42,426 nucleotides of DNA from Hyphomicrobiales bacterium (GCA_019247605.1 JAFBAS010000001.1:1-42426), one strand, 5' to 3'. Shown: positions 32,406 to 42,114, counted from the stretch's first letter. Notes: generated by a model not told the origin, from the sequence alone. A program made the numbers and translations.

Positions 32406-34481
32406 CTAGACGTCGAGCTCTTTGGCGAACGCGGCGTGCTCGGAAATGAAGGTGAAGCGGGCCTCGGGCTTCACACCCATGAGCCGTTCGACCGTGTCGG
32501 CCGTGCCTTCCCGCGCATCATCGACGACGGCGACGCGCAGAAGCTGGCGCTTCCTCGGATCCATCGTCGTTTCCTTGAGCTGTGCGGGCATCATTTCGCC
32601 GAGCCCTTTAAAGCGCGACACCTCGACCTTCGCGTTCGCCTTGAAGGAGGATTTCATCAACCGGTCCTTGTCCCGATCATCGCGTGCATAGACGGATTTG
32701 CCGCCATGGGAGAGGCGATAGAGCGGTGGGACCGCGAGAAACAGATGGCCGTTGTCGATGAGCTTCGGCGTTTGGCGCCAAAAGAATGTGATCAGAAGCG
32801 AGGCGATATGGGCGCCGTCGACATCGGCGTCCGTCATCACGATGACCTTCTCGTAGCGAAGATCCTCGTCCTTGTAATGGGCACCTGTGCCGCAGCCGAG
32901 AGCTTGGACGAGATCAGAGAGCTGCTGGTTTTGCGAAAGCTTGTCGCGACCCGCCGAGGCGACGTTGAGAATCTTGCCGCGCAACGGGAGCACGGCTTGT
33001 GTGGCGCGATCGCGCGCCTGCTTGGCGCTGCCGCCGGCCGAATCGCCTTCCACGATGAAGAGCTCGGAGCCGGCCGCTCCCGCATTGCTGCAATCGGCGA
33101 GCTTTCCGGGAAGCCGCAATTTCCGCGTGGCGGTCTTGCGCGCGATCTCTTTCTCGGCGCGTCGCCGCAAGCGCTCTTCGGCCCTTTCGATGAAGAACTC
33201 GAGGAGCTTCGTCGCTTGCGCCGGAAAATCGGCCAGGAAGTGATCGAATGAATCGCGGATGGCGCCCTCGACGATGCGGGCTGCCTCCGCCGTCGCAAGC
33301 TTGTCCTTCGTCTGGCCTTGGAACTCGGGCTCGCGGATGAAGACCGAAAGCATGGCGGCGCATGAGACCACGAGGTCATCCGCCGTGATCACGGCTCCGC
33401 GCTTGTTGCCGATGCGCTCGGCATGGTCGCGCAAGGCGCGCAACAGGGCGGCGCGAAGCCCCTGCTCATGCGTGCCGCCCTCGGGTGTCGGGATGGTGTT
33501 GCAATAAGACGAGATGAAACCGTCATCCGCGGCGAGCCACGCGATCGCCCATTCGACCGAGCCATGCCGGCCTTCCTTCTCGAGCTTGCCCGAAAAGATC
33601 GCATCGGCGACGAGCTCCTTGCCCTCGATTTCGCGCGCGAGATGATCTTTCAAGCCGTTCGGGAAACGGAATACCGCTTGTTCGGGCACTTTGCCGTCGG
33701 CGGGCAAACGCGACGGGGCGCAGCGCCATCTGATCTCGACGCCTCCGAAGAGATAGGCCTTGGAGCGCGCCATCTTGAACAGGCGGCGCGGGTCGAAATG
33801 CGTGCCCTTTCCAAAGATCTGCGCGTCGGGGTGAAAGCGCACGCTCGTGCCGCGCCGGTTCGGTGCGGGGCCGACGGTCTCGAGTCTGGAGGTCGGAAGG
33901 CCGCGTGAGAAGCTTTGACGGTAGAGCATCTTGCCGCGCGCGACCTCCACCTCGAGGAGATCGGAGAGAGCATTGACCACGCTGACGCCGACGCCGTGCA
34001 GGCCGCCCGAGGTCTCATAGATCTTCGAGTCGAATTTGCCGCCCGAGTGCAGCATCGTCATGATCACTTCGAGCGCCGATTTTTTTGGGAATTTCGGGTG
34101 CGGATCGATCGGAATACCGCGTCCGTTGTCGGTGACGCGCACCGAGCCATCGTCCTGGAGCTCGACCTCGATGAAGCTCGCATGACCGGCGACCGCCTCG
34201 TCCATCGCATTGTCGATCACCTCGGCGAAAAGGTGATGCATCGCCTTCTCGTCGGTCCCGCCGATGTACATGCCGGGGCGGCGGCGAACGGGTTCAAGGC
34301 CCTCGAGCACCTCGATCGCGGAAGCCGTATAGCCTTGCTCGCCGGGCGTGCCGTTGCGGCCAACCGGGACTGTACCTTGACGGGAAGGCTTTGCCGACGC
34401 CCTCGCCGCGGCGACGTCCTGGTCGCGCGCGGGCTTGCGCATCGCGGCGCTTCCGGCTCCAAAAAGGTCGCGATCAGCCAT
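32406..34481 (-). CDS. parE: DNA topoisomerase IV subunit B
   Basis: The 691-residue protein is a type IIA topoisomerase ATPase subunit. It has EVIDNAMDEAVAGHA (GHKL N-box), VTDNGRGIPIDPHPK, the ATP-lid GGLHGVGVSVVNALS, the Toprim ELFIVEGDSAGGSAKQ, and metal-binding DADVDGAHIASLL. LLITFFWRQTPKLIDNGHLF and LYRLSHGGKSVYARDD favour ParE over GyrB, as does the length. It decatenates daughter chromosomes with ParC, which is not in this window. The N-terminal 45 residues are a low-complexity extension. Confidence 0.94.
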   Translation of the reverse strand: MADRDLFGAGSAAMRKPARDQDVAAARASAKPSRQGTVPVGRNGTPGEQGYTASAIEVLEGLEPVRRRPGMYIGGTDEKAMHHLFAEVIDNAMDEAVAGHASFIEVELQDDGSVRVTDNGRGIPIDPHPKFPKKSALEVIMTMLHSGGKFDSKIYETSGGLHGVGVSVVNALSDLLEVEVARGKMLYRQSFSRGLPTSRLETVGPAPNRRGTSVRFHPDAQIFGKGTHFDPRRLFKMARSKAYLFGGVEIRWRCAPSRLPADGKVPEQAVFRFPNGLKDHLAREIEGKELVADAIFSGKLEKEGRHGSVEWAIAWLAADDGFISSYCNTIPTPEGGTHEQGLRAALLRALRDHAERIGNKRGAVITADDLVVSCAAMLSVFIREPEFQGQTKDKLATAEAARIVEGAIRDSFDHFLADFPAQATKLLEFFIERAEERLRRRAEKEIARKTATRKLRLPGKLADCSNAGAAGSELFIVEGDSAGGSAKQARDRATQAVLPLRGKILNVASAGRDKLSQNQQLSDLVQALGCGTGAHYKDEDLRYEKVIVMTDADVDGAHIASLLITFFWRQTPKLIDNGHLFLAVPPLYRLSHGGKSVYARDDRDKDRLMKSSFKANAKVEVSRFKGLGEMMPAQLKETTMDPRKRQLLRVAVVDDAREGTADTVERLMGVKPEARFTFISEHAAFAKELDV

Positions 34482-34626
34482 TCTTATGCCGCTTCAGGTT
34501 CCTAAAGACCGAAAACATCCTTCCGTGCCGACCCGTTGGGGGCTCCGCACGACGCCTTAGATAGTGATTCGTTTCTCCAATAATATGCCGGAGGCCTGCC
34601 TGCGGCGAAGCGGGCGTGCGTTCTCC

Positions 34627-35106
34627 TTAGACATTATCGGGCCCCAAATCGTCCTCTCCGGCAAAACGTCCGAAAAGGGCCCGATCGATCCGGGCCCCCA
34701 AGGAGAGCACGATAAGCGCGAGGATGGCTGCGACCCCGCCCGTTCTCCAGGCGCCAAGCCCGCAGGCGATGCCGAGAGCCGCGCTCATCCAGATCGTGGC
34801 GGCAGTGGTGAGGTTGCGGATACGGCTGCCGGCGCTTTGATGCAAGATGACGCCAGCACCGAGAAAGCCGATGCCGCCCACGATACCTTGGATCGCGCGG
34901 CTGACCGAGGACGGGTCCGCAAAGCCGAGCCGCGGCTCGTTGGTGATCACGGTAATGAGGCCCGAGCCCAGCGCCACGAGCGCGCATAGCCTGAGGCCCG
35001 CCGGTTTGCCATGCAGGTCGCGATTGATGCCCACCAGCGCACCGACGATCACCGCGGCAAGGAGCTTGAGCGCCGGTTCGAAAACTTCGGCGAGCCATGT
35101 TTCCAT
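34627..35106 (-). CDS. MgtC/SapB family membrane protein
   Basis: The 159-residue protein has four to five helices with the family motifs VGALVGINRDLHGKPAGLR, GGIGFLGAGVILHQ and LTTAATIWMSAALGIACGLG. MgtC-type proteins modulate F-type ATPase, magnesium or phosphate homeostasis and survival under Mg limitation. The ATG at 35106 has GAGGG just before it; an upstream ATG at 35160 lacks one. It lacks the long C-terminal ACT-like domain of Salmonella MgtC. It is 54 bases after the DUF2252 gene, probably co-transcribed. Confidence 0.92.
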   Translation of the reverse strand: METWLAEVFEPALKLLAAVIVGALVGINRDLHGKPAGLRLCALVALGSGLITVITNEPRLGFADPSSVSRAIQGIVGGIGFLGAGVILHQSAGSRIRNLTTAATIWMSAALGIACGLGAWRTGGVAAILALIVLSLGARIDRALFGRFAGEDDLGPDNV

Positions 35107-35160
35107 GGAACCCTCATGCCGCTCTTGTCGGAGAAGCGCAATGGCTCGCGGGCCGGCCAT

Positions 35161-36405
35161 TCATTTCGCCACGAGGTCCATGAGCTGCTTGTCCCCTTTG
35201 CGCCAGGCGGCCTCGAAGCTCGCATAATCGTGCTCGACCTTCGCCGCGCATTCGCCAGCCGCGTCCAGGAGGTCGCGTTGCCATTCCTGCTGCGTCGCAA
35301 ATTCCATGAGGCTATCGACATCGGCGGCACCTTTGCGGCCCGCGGCGCGAAGTTCGTTCCATGCCGTGATGCGTGCCAGCATTTCGATCGTGTTGGCGAA
35401 GCGCCGCGGCCTTGAAAGCAGCGCGTCGATATCGAGACGATCCTCCGCGGGCTGGTATTCGCTCACGACGAAAGCTTTTTCGGCGAGCCGGACGGGCCGC
35501 AGAATGGCGGGGCTGCGCGCCTGCATCATCCTCTGCACGAATACGGCGCGCTCGGCCGCATTTTCCGTTCTCGAGTGTTGGGCAGCAGCGAGAGGTGCTG
35601 ATCCTGCCGATTTGATCTCGATGAGAAGATTGCCATCCGGGTCGCCATGTCCCTTGATCAACGCGATGAACCGCTCGCGGCCGAGACTTCCCGTGGCCGC
35701 GACTGATCGCGCAAGATCGCGAAGCTTCCAGAAGCCGCGTTCGTCACGCTCTTTGCCGATCTCCGCGAACGCGAATTTGATCTCGCCCTCGAGCGCGCGT
35801 GCTTCCTTTGCGAGCGGGGCTGAGCGGCGCCCGTCGCGCAGGAGCTTACGTCGACCCCTTCGGCCGCTTCGACTGAGGAGATCGAGCTCCTCGCGGCGAG
35901 ATCGCCGGGACACGCCGGATAGGAGGTCGGCGATCGGGCCACGCGCGAGATCCCGCTCGACCCAGAACGGTTTGCCGCGCGCGAGCGCCTGTGCATAGGC
36001 TTCAAGCGCCTGCCTCGCGCATCGCTTCGGCTCGAGATCGTCGGGCTCGTGCAACCGAACGGCGACGATGATGCTGGCGAGGAAGCGTACGAGCTCTGCC
36101 CCGGCGGGTCTGAGATCCGCGTCTTCAAATTCGCTCTGATCGAAATACGAAAGCCTGTTTTCGGCGAGATAAGCGCCGAAATTCTCGATTAGCAAATCCC
36201 CGCAACCAAACACGAGTGGAGAGGGCGGGAGCGCCATCCTGTCGAGGCGGCATTTGAAGAGCTGAGCCGTGGCACGCAGGAAGGAGTAGGGATCGCGCGC
36301 CATCTCCTCGAAATGGCGGGCAAGCACGGTGGCGTTGCGCTGCGCGTTGAAACTTGCGCTGCGCCCGACGGCGTCGCTGTCCACGAAGTTGCGGGACGTG
36401 CTCAT
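35161..36405 (-). CDS. DUF2252 domain-containing protein
   Basis: The 414-residue soluble protein matches DUF2252: FNAQRNATVLARHFEEMARD and SPLVFGCGDLLIENFGAYLA, a kinase-like GDxxxxNFG segment, then a YFDQSEFEDADLRP region, GSLGRERFIALIKG, and LLIEIKSAGSAPL. In the family as I know it the motifs are usually GDAHxxNFG and FDINDFDE. Here the His is replaced and the acidic motif differs, so any phosphotransferase-like activity may be altered. Function of the family is not established. The ATG at 36405 is preferred; an upstream GTG at 36444 would add 13 residues. Confidence 0.85.
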   Translation of the reverse strand: MSTSRNFVDSDAVGRSASFNAQRNATVLARHFEEMARDPYSFLRATAQLFKCRLDRMALPPSPLVFGCGDLLIENFGAYLAENRLSYFDQSEFEDADLRPAGAELVRFLASIIVAVRLHEPDDLEPKRCARQALEAYAQALARGKPFWVERDLARGPIADLLSGVSRRSRREELDLLSRSGRRGRRKLLRDGRRSAPLAKEARALEGEIKFAFAEIGKERDERGFWKLRDLARSVAATGSLGRERFIALIKGHGDPDGNLLIEIKSAGSAPLAAAQHSRTENAAERAVFVQRMMQARSPAILRPVRLAEKAFVVSEYQPAEDRLDIDALLSRPRRFANTIEMLARITAWNELRAAGRKGAADVDSLMEFATQQEWQRDLLDAAGECAAKVEHDYASFEAAWRKGDKQLMDLVAK

Positions 36406-36611
36406 CAGCGCTTCTTGCCGAGACCGTAGATTGCAAAGCTTCACGACAATGCGATGTCGTGCTCGCGAGCGTCCCTCGTGCTTCGTTAATTTTCTTTCAA
36501 TCTTTAATTATCGAGGAAGCACGCTCTGGGGATTTGCCAGAAGCTACCAATGAGAAATATAGCCGAAGCCATTGAGCAGATTGGCGTTTGTAAGGGCACC
36601 TTGTTCGCAAC

Positions 36612-36639
36612 AAAAAAACGGCCGGGCAGGGCCCGGCCG
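36612..36639 (-). terminator. Rho-independent terminator of glnBA
   Basis: On the minus strand CGGCCGGGC-cct-GCCCGGCCG is a perfect 9-bp GC stem with a 3-base loop, followed at once by seven T residues. It lies 24 bases beyond the glnA stop. Confidence 0.93.
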
Positions 36640-36662
36640 CGAAAGCACCCACTGAAAGGTGA

Positions 36663-38072
36663 TCAGAGGGAATAGTACATGTCGAACTCCACCGGGTGCG
36701 GCGTCATCTCGAAGCGCGCCACTTCGGACATCTTGAGCTCGATGTAGGATTCGATGAAATCGTCGTTGAAGACACCGCCAGCCTTCAGGAAGCCGTTGTC
36801 CTTGCGCAGCGAGTCGAGCGCCTCGCGCAGCGAACCGCAGACGGTCGGGATCTTCTTCAGCTCGCGCGGAGGCAGATCGTAAAGGTCCTTGTCCATCGCG
36901 GCGCCGGGATCGATCTTGTTCAAGATGCCGTCGACGCCGGCCATGAGCATCGCCGCGAAGGCGAGGTAGGGATTGGCCATCGGATCGGGAAAGCGAACCT
37001 CGACGCGTTTTGCCTTGGGAGACGCCGTCCACGGAATACGGCAGGACGCGGAACGGTTGCGGGCCGAATAGGCGAGCAGCACCGGCGCCTCGTAGCCCGG
37101 CACCAGCCGCTTGTACGAGTTGGTGGAAGGATTGGTGAAGGCATTGAGCGCCTTGGCGTGGCGAATGATGCCGCCGATATAGTAGAGGCAATCCTGCGAG
37201 AGCCCGGAATATTTATCGCCGGCGAAAATCGGCTTGCCGCCTTTCCAGATCGACTGGTGACAATGCATGCCCGAGCCGTTGTCGCCGTAAACCGGCTTCG
37301 GCATGAAGGTTGCCGTCTTGCCGTAGCTCTGCGCGACTTGATGGATGCAATATTTGTAAATCTGCAGGTGGTCGGCCATCCGCGTCAGGGGGCCGAACTT
37401 GAGGCCGAGCTCATGCTGGGCGGATGCGACCTCATGGTGGTGCTTCTCGACGTTGGCGCCCATCGCCTTCATTGCCGCGAGCATCTCGCCGCGCATGTCT
37501 TGCGCCGAATCCTGGGGCGGCACCGGGAAGTAGCCGCCTTTGGTGCGGATGCGGTGACCGAGATTGCCGCTGTCGTAGGCGGTATCCATGTTTGTCGGCA
37601 ACTCGATCGAATCGAGCTTGAACCCTGTGTTGTAAGGATCGGCGGCGAAGCGCACATCATCGAAGATGAAGAACTCGGCTTCGGGTCCGAAGAAGACGGT
37701 GTCGCCGATTTTCGAGGATTTGACGAAGGCCTCCGCTTTCTTGGCCATGCTGCGCGGATCACGCGAATAGGGTTCCCCTGTCGTCGGCTCGAGAACGTCA
37801 CACACGACGGAAAGTGTGGGCGAGGCGAAGAACGGGTCGAGCGTGGCGGTCGATGCGTCGGGCAACAGCGTCATGTCGCTCTCGTTGATCGCCTTCCAAC
37901 CGGCGATCGACGAGCCGTCGAACATTACGCCGTCGGTGAAGGTGTCCTCCTCGATCAGCGCCACATCGAAAGTCACGTGCTGCCATTTGCCGCGCGGATC
38001 GGTGAATCTCAGATCGACATATTTTATGTCCTTGTCCTTGATCGTCTTCAGGACATCCTTGGCGGTCTGCAT
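36663..38072 (-). CDS. glnA: Glutamine synthetase, type I
   Basis: The 469-residue enzyme joins ammonia to glutamate using ATP. It has [36 protein letters not shown] (metal-binding Glu), [15 protein letters not shown], and [18 protein letters not shown]. The adenylylation site is Tyr398 in DLYDLPPRE (the E. coli Tyr397 equivalent), so activity is controlled by GlnE with PII input. Start: ATG at 38072, with GAGAGG 10 bases upstream and the usual family length; an ATG three codons earlier has no room for a ribosome site. It is 70 bases after glnB. Confidence 0.98.
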   Translation of the reverse strand: MQTAKDVLKTIKDKDIKYVDLRFTDPRGKWQHVTFDVALIEEDTFTDGVMFDGSSIAGWKAINESDMTLLPDASTATLDPFFASPTLSVVCDVLEPTTGEPYSRDPRSMAKKAEAFVKSSKIGDTVFFGPEAEFFIFDDVRFAADPYNTGFKLDSIELPTNMDTAYDSGNLGHRIRTKGGYFPVPPQDSAQDMRGEMLAAMKAMGANVEKHHHEVASAQHELGLKFGPLTRMADHLQIYKYCIHQVAQSYGKTATFMPKPVYGDNGSGMHCHQSIWKGGKPIFAGDKYSGLSQDCLYYIGGIIRHAKALNAFTNPSTNSYKRLVPGYEAPVLLAYSARNRSASCRIPWTASPKAKRVEVRFPDPMANPYLAFAAMLMAGVDGILNKIDPGAAMDKDLYDLPPRELKKIPTVCGSLREALDSLRKDNGFLKAGGVFNDDFIESYIELKMSEVARFEMTPHPVEFDMYYSL

Positions 38073-38142
38073 CAGTTTCATCCTCTCGTTTGGTGTGAGA
38101 GCTTAAGGTTGGGCCGAAAGGAGCGACTGACCGCAAAGGCGG

Positions 38143-38523
<381 letters not shown>

Positions 38524-38593
38524 TTAGAGCGCAACGGCCGCACGGGTCAATCGCTCTCTTACGGGGCCGCGGGGGGCAGGGCCTTTTTTTCAC

Positions 38594-38610
38594 AAGCAAT
38601 CGCCATGCCT
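38594..38610 (-). promoter_or_regulatory. Sigma-54 (RpoN)-type promoter of glnBA
   Basis: The minus strand reads AGGCATG-GCGA-TTGCT, which fits the -24/-12 consensus TGGCACG-N4-TTGCW with two mismatches and the exact GG-N10-GC spacing (GG 38609-38608, GC 38597-38596). Transcription would begin about 100 bases before glnB. NtrC-dependent glnBA expression is well established in Rhizobiales. Confidence 0.65.
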
Positions 38611-38655
38611 TTCGGATGAGATCTCCGCCGAATTAAGGTCGCGGGGCTCGTTAAG

Positions 38656-38674
38656 ATGCCTAAAACTTAGGCAT
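38656..38674. promoter_or_regulatory. Perfect 8-bp palindrome in the glnB/nnr divergent region
   Basis: ATGCCTAA-aac-TTAGGCAT is a perfect inverted repeat with a 3-base centre. It lies about 47 bases upstream of the -24 element of glnBA and 80 bases before the hydrate-repair gene. Its sequence does not match the NtrC consensus, so another regulator may bind it. Confidence 0.5.
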
Positions 38675-38753
38675 ACCGCCTTTTGCGCGAGCAGGAGCTC
38701 GCCTGCGGACGCCCTCCACTTGCATGCGGCAAAGGAGAGATTCATTCTCAACC

Positions 38754-40310
38754 ATGGTCCCGGAAGTCTCGCTCTTGAGCCCTGAGGAAATGGCCATCGC
38801 CGATCGGCACGCGATCGAGGGCGGCACGAGCGGGCTCGAGCTGATGCAGAGGGCGGGCGAGGCCATCGCGCGTCTTGCCTTGCGCGCCGTCGAGGGAGCC
38901 GGCGGGGGACGGGGAGTCCTCGTCTTGTGCGGCCCTGGCAACAATGGCGGGGATGGTTTCGTTTGCGCCAGGCTTCTCGCGGAGAGAGGGATTGGGGTGA
39001 GCGTCGCCCTAATTGGTTCCGTCGACGCACTGCGCGGTGACGCGAAGGCGGCCTTTCGTTTCTTTTCACGCAGGGTCGACGACGCGACCCGATGTTCGTT
39101 CGAACGCGCCGGCGTGATCGTCGATGCTCTTTTCGGAGCCGGCCTTTCTCGACCGATCGAAGGGGAGGGGGCAGCGCTTGTGCGCCGGATCAACGAGGCG
39201 CGCGCCGCAGGCGCGCGGGTTCTCGCCGTCGATCTGCCCTCCGGCATCTCGGGCGCAACGGGCGCGATCCTCGGTGAAGCCGTGATGGCCGACGAGACCG
39301 CCACCTTCTTTTTGCGCAAGCCCGGCCACCTTCTTTATCCCGGTCGCACGCACTGCGGTCGCGTTCACGTCGCGGATATCGGCATTTCAGTCCAGGCACT
39401 CGAGGGCATGGAGATCAAGACCTTCGCCAATGCGCCCGCGCTTTGGGCGGGCGTGCTGCCGACGCCCGCCCCTGGGGGCCATAAATACGATCGTGGGCAC
39501 GCCCTCGTCCTTTCCGGCGGGATCGAAGGATGCGGCGCGTCTCGGCTTGCCGCGCGGGCCGCGCTGCGGGCGGGTGCGGGCCTCGTGACGCTTGCTGTGC
39601 CGACTGAAGCGCTCGCTTCGCAAGCGGCCGCCAACTGCGCCGTGATGGTGCGCCGGGCCGATGGCGCGCAAGGTTGGTTCGCGCTTCTCGCCGATAAACG
39701 CCGTAACGTTGCGGTGCTGGGTCCCGCCGCTGGCGTCGACGAGGAAACCGCAACGAAGGTGCTCGATGCTCTCGCTGCCGAGCGGGCGGTCGTGATCGAC
39801 GCCGATGGGCTCACGAGCTTTGCGGAAAAACCGACGCTTTTGTTCGACGCGATCAAGGAAGCGAAGTTCCCCGCCGTGCTGACGCCCCATGAGGGAGAAT
39901 TCGCGAGATTGTTCCACGCCGCGCCCGAGTTCGTGGCGCTCGGATCCAGTGCGGCGCGCCTCGACAAGCTCAGCCGTGCGAGGCTCGCGGCCCGCGCCTC
40001 GGGCTCCATCATCGTCCTCAAGGGGCCCGATACGGTCATCGCAGCACCCGATGGGCGTGTGGCCATCAACGAGAACGCCCCGCCCTATCTGGCGACCGCT
40101 GGCGCGGGCGATACCTTGACCGGCATCGTCGGCGGATTGCTGGCGCAGAAAATGCCGGCCTTCGAGGCCGCTTGCGCCGCCGTATGGATGCATGGCGAGG
40201 CCGCGAACGCGTTCGGGGCGGGATTGATCGCCGAGGATTTGGCGGAAATGCTGCCGCGCGTATTGCGGGGTGTTTCGTGCGCGTCGCAACAAGGCGAGGG
40301 CACGACTTAA
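38754..40310 (+). CDS. nnr: Bifunctional NAD(P)H-hydrate epimerase / ADP-dependent NAD(P)H-hydrate dehydratase
   Basis: The 518-residue protein fuses both repair enzymes for hydrated NAD(P)H. The N-terminal YjeF domain has LVLCGPGNNGGDGFVCARLL and VDALFGAGLSRPIEG and VDLPSGISGATG. The C-terminal carbohydrate-kinase-like domain has VIDADGLTSFAEKP, LTPHEGEFARLF, IIVLKGPDTVIAAPDG and ATAGAGDTLTGIVGGLLA. The first ATG with family-like sequence is at 38754; AGGAG lies rather far (17 bases) upstream, so a start at 38724 is possible. It is divergent from glnB, an arrangement common in Alphaproteobacteria. Confidence 0.94.
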   Translation: MVPEVSLLSPEEMAIADRHAIEGGTSGLELMQRAGEAIARLALRAVEGAGGGRGVLVLCGPGNNGGDGFVCARLLAERGIGVSVALIGSVDALRGDAKAAFRFFSRRVDDATRCSFERAGVIVDALFGAGLSRPIEGEGAALVRRINEARAAGARVLAVDLPSGISGATGAILGEAVMADETATFFLRKPGHLLYPGRTHCGRVHVADIGISVQALEGMEIKTFANAPALWAGVLPTPAPGGHKYDRGHALVLSGGIEGCGASRLAARAALRAGAGLVTLAVPTEALASQAAANCAVMVRRADGAQGWFALLADKRRNVAVLGPAAGVDEETATKVLDALAAERAVVIDADGLTSFAEKPTLLFDAIKEAKFPAVLTPHEGEFARLFHAAPEFVALGSSAARLDKLSRARLAARASGSIIVLKGPDTVIAAPDGRVAINENAPPYLATAGAGDTLTGIVGGLLAQKMPAFEAACAAVWMHGEAANAFGAGLIAEDLAEMLPRVLRGVSCASQQGEGTT

Positions 40311-40621
40311 AACATCAAAGGTCTCCCCTTGGAGATCCGTGAAACCCGTCACCTTTAGCCAAGGCGATGATTGGCCGCCGGCGCGGGCGACGCGGTTGGC
40401 TCCGTGCGCAGTATCGTCGGCCCGCGACCTGACATGCAGGGTCCGCGGCGGCAACGTCGATGATGGAATTTTCAACAAATCCTGTTAGCCACCACGAATG
40501 TCTAACGAATTTACAAAAAACTGTCATGAAACCACAGTTAGCGTGACCATCGGCCTCGTGCCCACGAGACCTGATTCCAAGTGCCTGATTTCCAGGTGCC
40601 TGATTCCAAGAGACCTGATTC
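40311..40621. other. Intergenic stretch with tandem repeat at its end
   Basis: About 310 bases after the hydrate-repair gene hold no recognisable gene. The last 55 bases are a tandem repeat (separate entry). The middle is AT-richer and could contain a promoter. Confidence 0.5.
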
Positions 40622-40624
40622 ATG
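40568..40624 (+). repeat. Short tandem repeat (about 15-bp period, four CCTGATT units) before LysR-type gene
   Basis: CCTGATT occurs at 40570, 40584, 40599 and 40614, at spacings of 14, 15 and 15 bases. Units read like CCTGATTCCAAGTG, CCTGATTTCCAGGTG and CCTGATTCCAAGAGA. The last unit runs into the start codon of the next gene (GATTCATGAGC), so the repeat occupies the position where a ribosome site should be. Confidence 0.8.
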
Positions 40625-40936
40625 AGCGAAGAGACACTGTCGGGGTTGGGTCTCGATCTTTTGCGCACGCTGCAGGCCTTGCTGGACGAGCCGCACGTAT
40701 CGAGCGCGGCGGCAAAACTCGGCATCACTCAGCCGACCATGAGCCAGCGCCTGAAGCGACTGCGCGAGATATTCCGCGATCCCTTGCTCGTTTCCGGCAG
40801 AAATGGCTTGCATCTCACCCCGCGGGCGCTGGCGCTCCGCCACCCGTTGCGGAACTTTTTCACGGCCTTCGAGGCCATGCTGCGCTCGACTTCTCAGGCG
40901 GCCTCGGTCGAACGCAAGACGAACCAATCGTATTGA
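40622..40936 (+). CDS. LysR-type DNA-binding domain only (truncated or stand-alone)
   Basis: The 104-residue product has the complete LysR winged helix: DLLRTLQALLDEPHVSSAAA, KLGITQPTMSQRLKRLREIF and RDPLLVSGRNGLHLTPRALA, followed by the start of the linker (dimerisation) helix. The roughly 200-residue effector domain is missing; the frame stops at 40936. The wing sequence is of the NodD/SyrM-like type. It may be a pseudogene remnant or a short regulator that still dimerises. No Shine-Dalgarno sequence is visible because a tandem repeat fills that place. Confidence 0.65.
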   Translation: MSEETLSGLGLDLLRTLQALLDEPHVSSAAAKLGITQPTMSQRLKRLREIFRDPLLVSGRNGLHLTPRALALRHPLRNFFTAFEAMLRSTSQAASVERKTNQSY

Positions 40937-41019
40937 GCGGCTAGTCGTCTCCATCTCTACGGCACGCGGATCAGGAAAATGCAGGCTGTTCCCGTTGAGG
41001 TTTCGGGGGCGGTTGGACC

Positions 41020-41910
41020 ATGACGCCTCACGACTTCACGCCAGCCTCGCTTCGTACGCTTCGCGTTCTCTTGGAAGAGCGCAATCTCACGCGCGCCGCC
41101 AACCGATTGCGCGTCACGCCTTCGGCGGTAAGCCGAATTCTCGGGCGATTGCGAATGGCTTTCGACGATCCTCTCCTCGTTCGCACGCCCTCCGGCTTGG
41201 CATTGACCGATGGCGCAAGAGCGATCCAACCGCATCTCGCGACGGTGCTCGACGAGCTCGAACGGCTGATCCAGCCCGCCGCCACCGATCCCCTGAGATT
41301 TCTGGGCACGGCGAAGGTCGGCATTTCCGGTTACGCCGGAGGTCTCGAGATCGAACGCGCTCTTCCGGTCCTGATGAAGGAGGCGCCGGGCGTGTCGTTC
41401 CGGCTACGTCATCTACCAGCCGAAAACCTGGAAGAAATCGAGACCGGCGGGCTCGACCTCGCGATCTCCCTCGCCAAGAGCTCATCGCCCAACCTCTATC
41501 GCGCGTCGATCAAAACCGACAGATGGGTCTGCATGATGCGATCAGGTCATCCGTTGGCGAAGTCCATGACCATCGAGGGGTATGCGGCGGCGCAACACCT
41601 CGCCTTGACCCATGCCGAGGATGGACGAGGTCCGATCGACGAGGTCTTGGACGGGTTCGGCGCTCGCCGCGAGATCGCGGCGTCGACATTGGGGTCATCG
41701 AGCGTCGCGACCATTTTGGCGCAGAGCGATCTTGTTCTGACATTGCCACGCTGGGCGGCGGAGCCGCTGGCGCGCGCGCCGCTGATCATGGCCGATCTCC
41801 CGGGATTTTTCCCACCGGCGGAAAGCACTCTCTATTGGCATGCGCGGGTCAACCATGCGCCACTTCTCATCTGGCTACGCCGCAGGCTTTTGGAATTAAT
41901 GCGCGACTGA
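41020..41910 (+). CDS. LysR-family transcriptional regulator
   Basis: The 296-residue protein is full length. The winged helix spans residues ~6-65 (ASLRTLRVLLEERNLTRAAN, RLRVTPSAVSRILGRLRMAF, DDPLLVRTPSGLALTDGARA). A periplasmic-binding-protein-like effector domain follows from about residue 90 (KVGISGYAGGLEIERALPVL, GLDLAISLAKSS). The DDPLLVRTPxGLxLT wing is like NodD/SyrM-type members. It is 83 bases after the truncated LysR-type gene and shares its wing style, so the two may stem from an old duplication. Its target and inducer are unknown. Confidence 0.9.
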   Translation: MTPHDFTPASLRTLRVLLEERNLTRAANRLRVTPSAVSRILGRLRMAFDDPLLVRTPSGLALTDGARAIQPHLATVLDELERLIQPAATDPLRFLGTAKVGISGYAGGLEIERALPVLMKEAPGVSFRLRHLPAENLEEIETGGLDLAISLAKSSSPNLYRASIKTDRWVCMMRSGHPLAKSMTIEGYAAAQHLALTHAEDGRGPIDEVLDGFGARREIAASTLGSSSVATILAQSDLVLTLPRWAAEPLARAPLIMADLPGFFPPAESTLYWHARVNHAPLLIWLRRRLLELMRD

Positions 41911-42114
41911 CGGCTGCGATGGATAACGACTTCACAAGAATGTGAGCGCATCTCTCACGATCGTGCTGCTGTACGGCTACGTCGGGTGCGAATGCGACGG
42001 CCAATGACAGCTATTAGAGCTAGGCAAGCCACCATTAGCTCTCGGAACTTTTTTTCCGCACTCCACCCGTAGTACCCGAGCCGCGAATCTCAAGGTGGCG
42101 CGGGAATCGGAATA

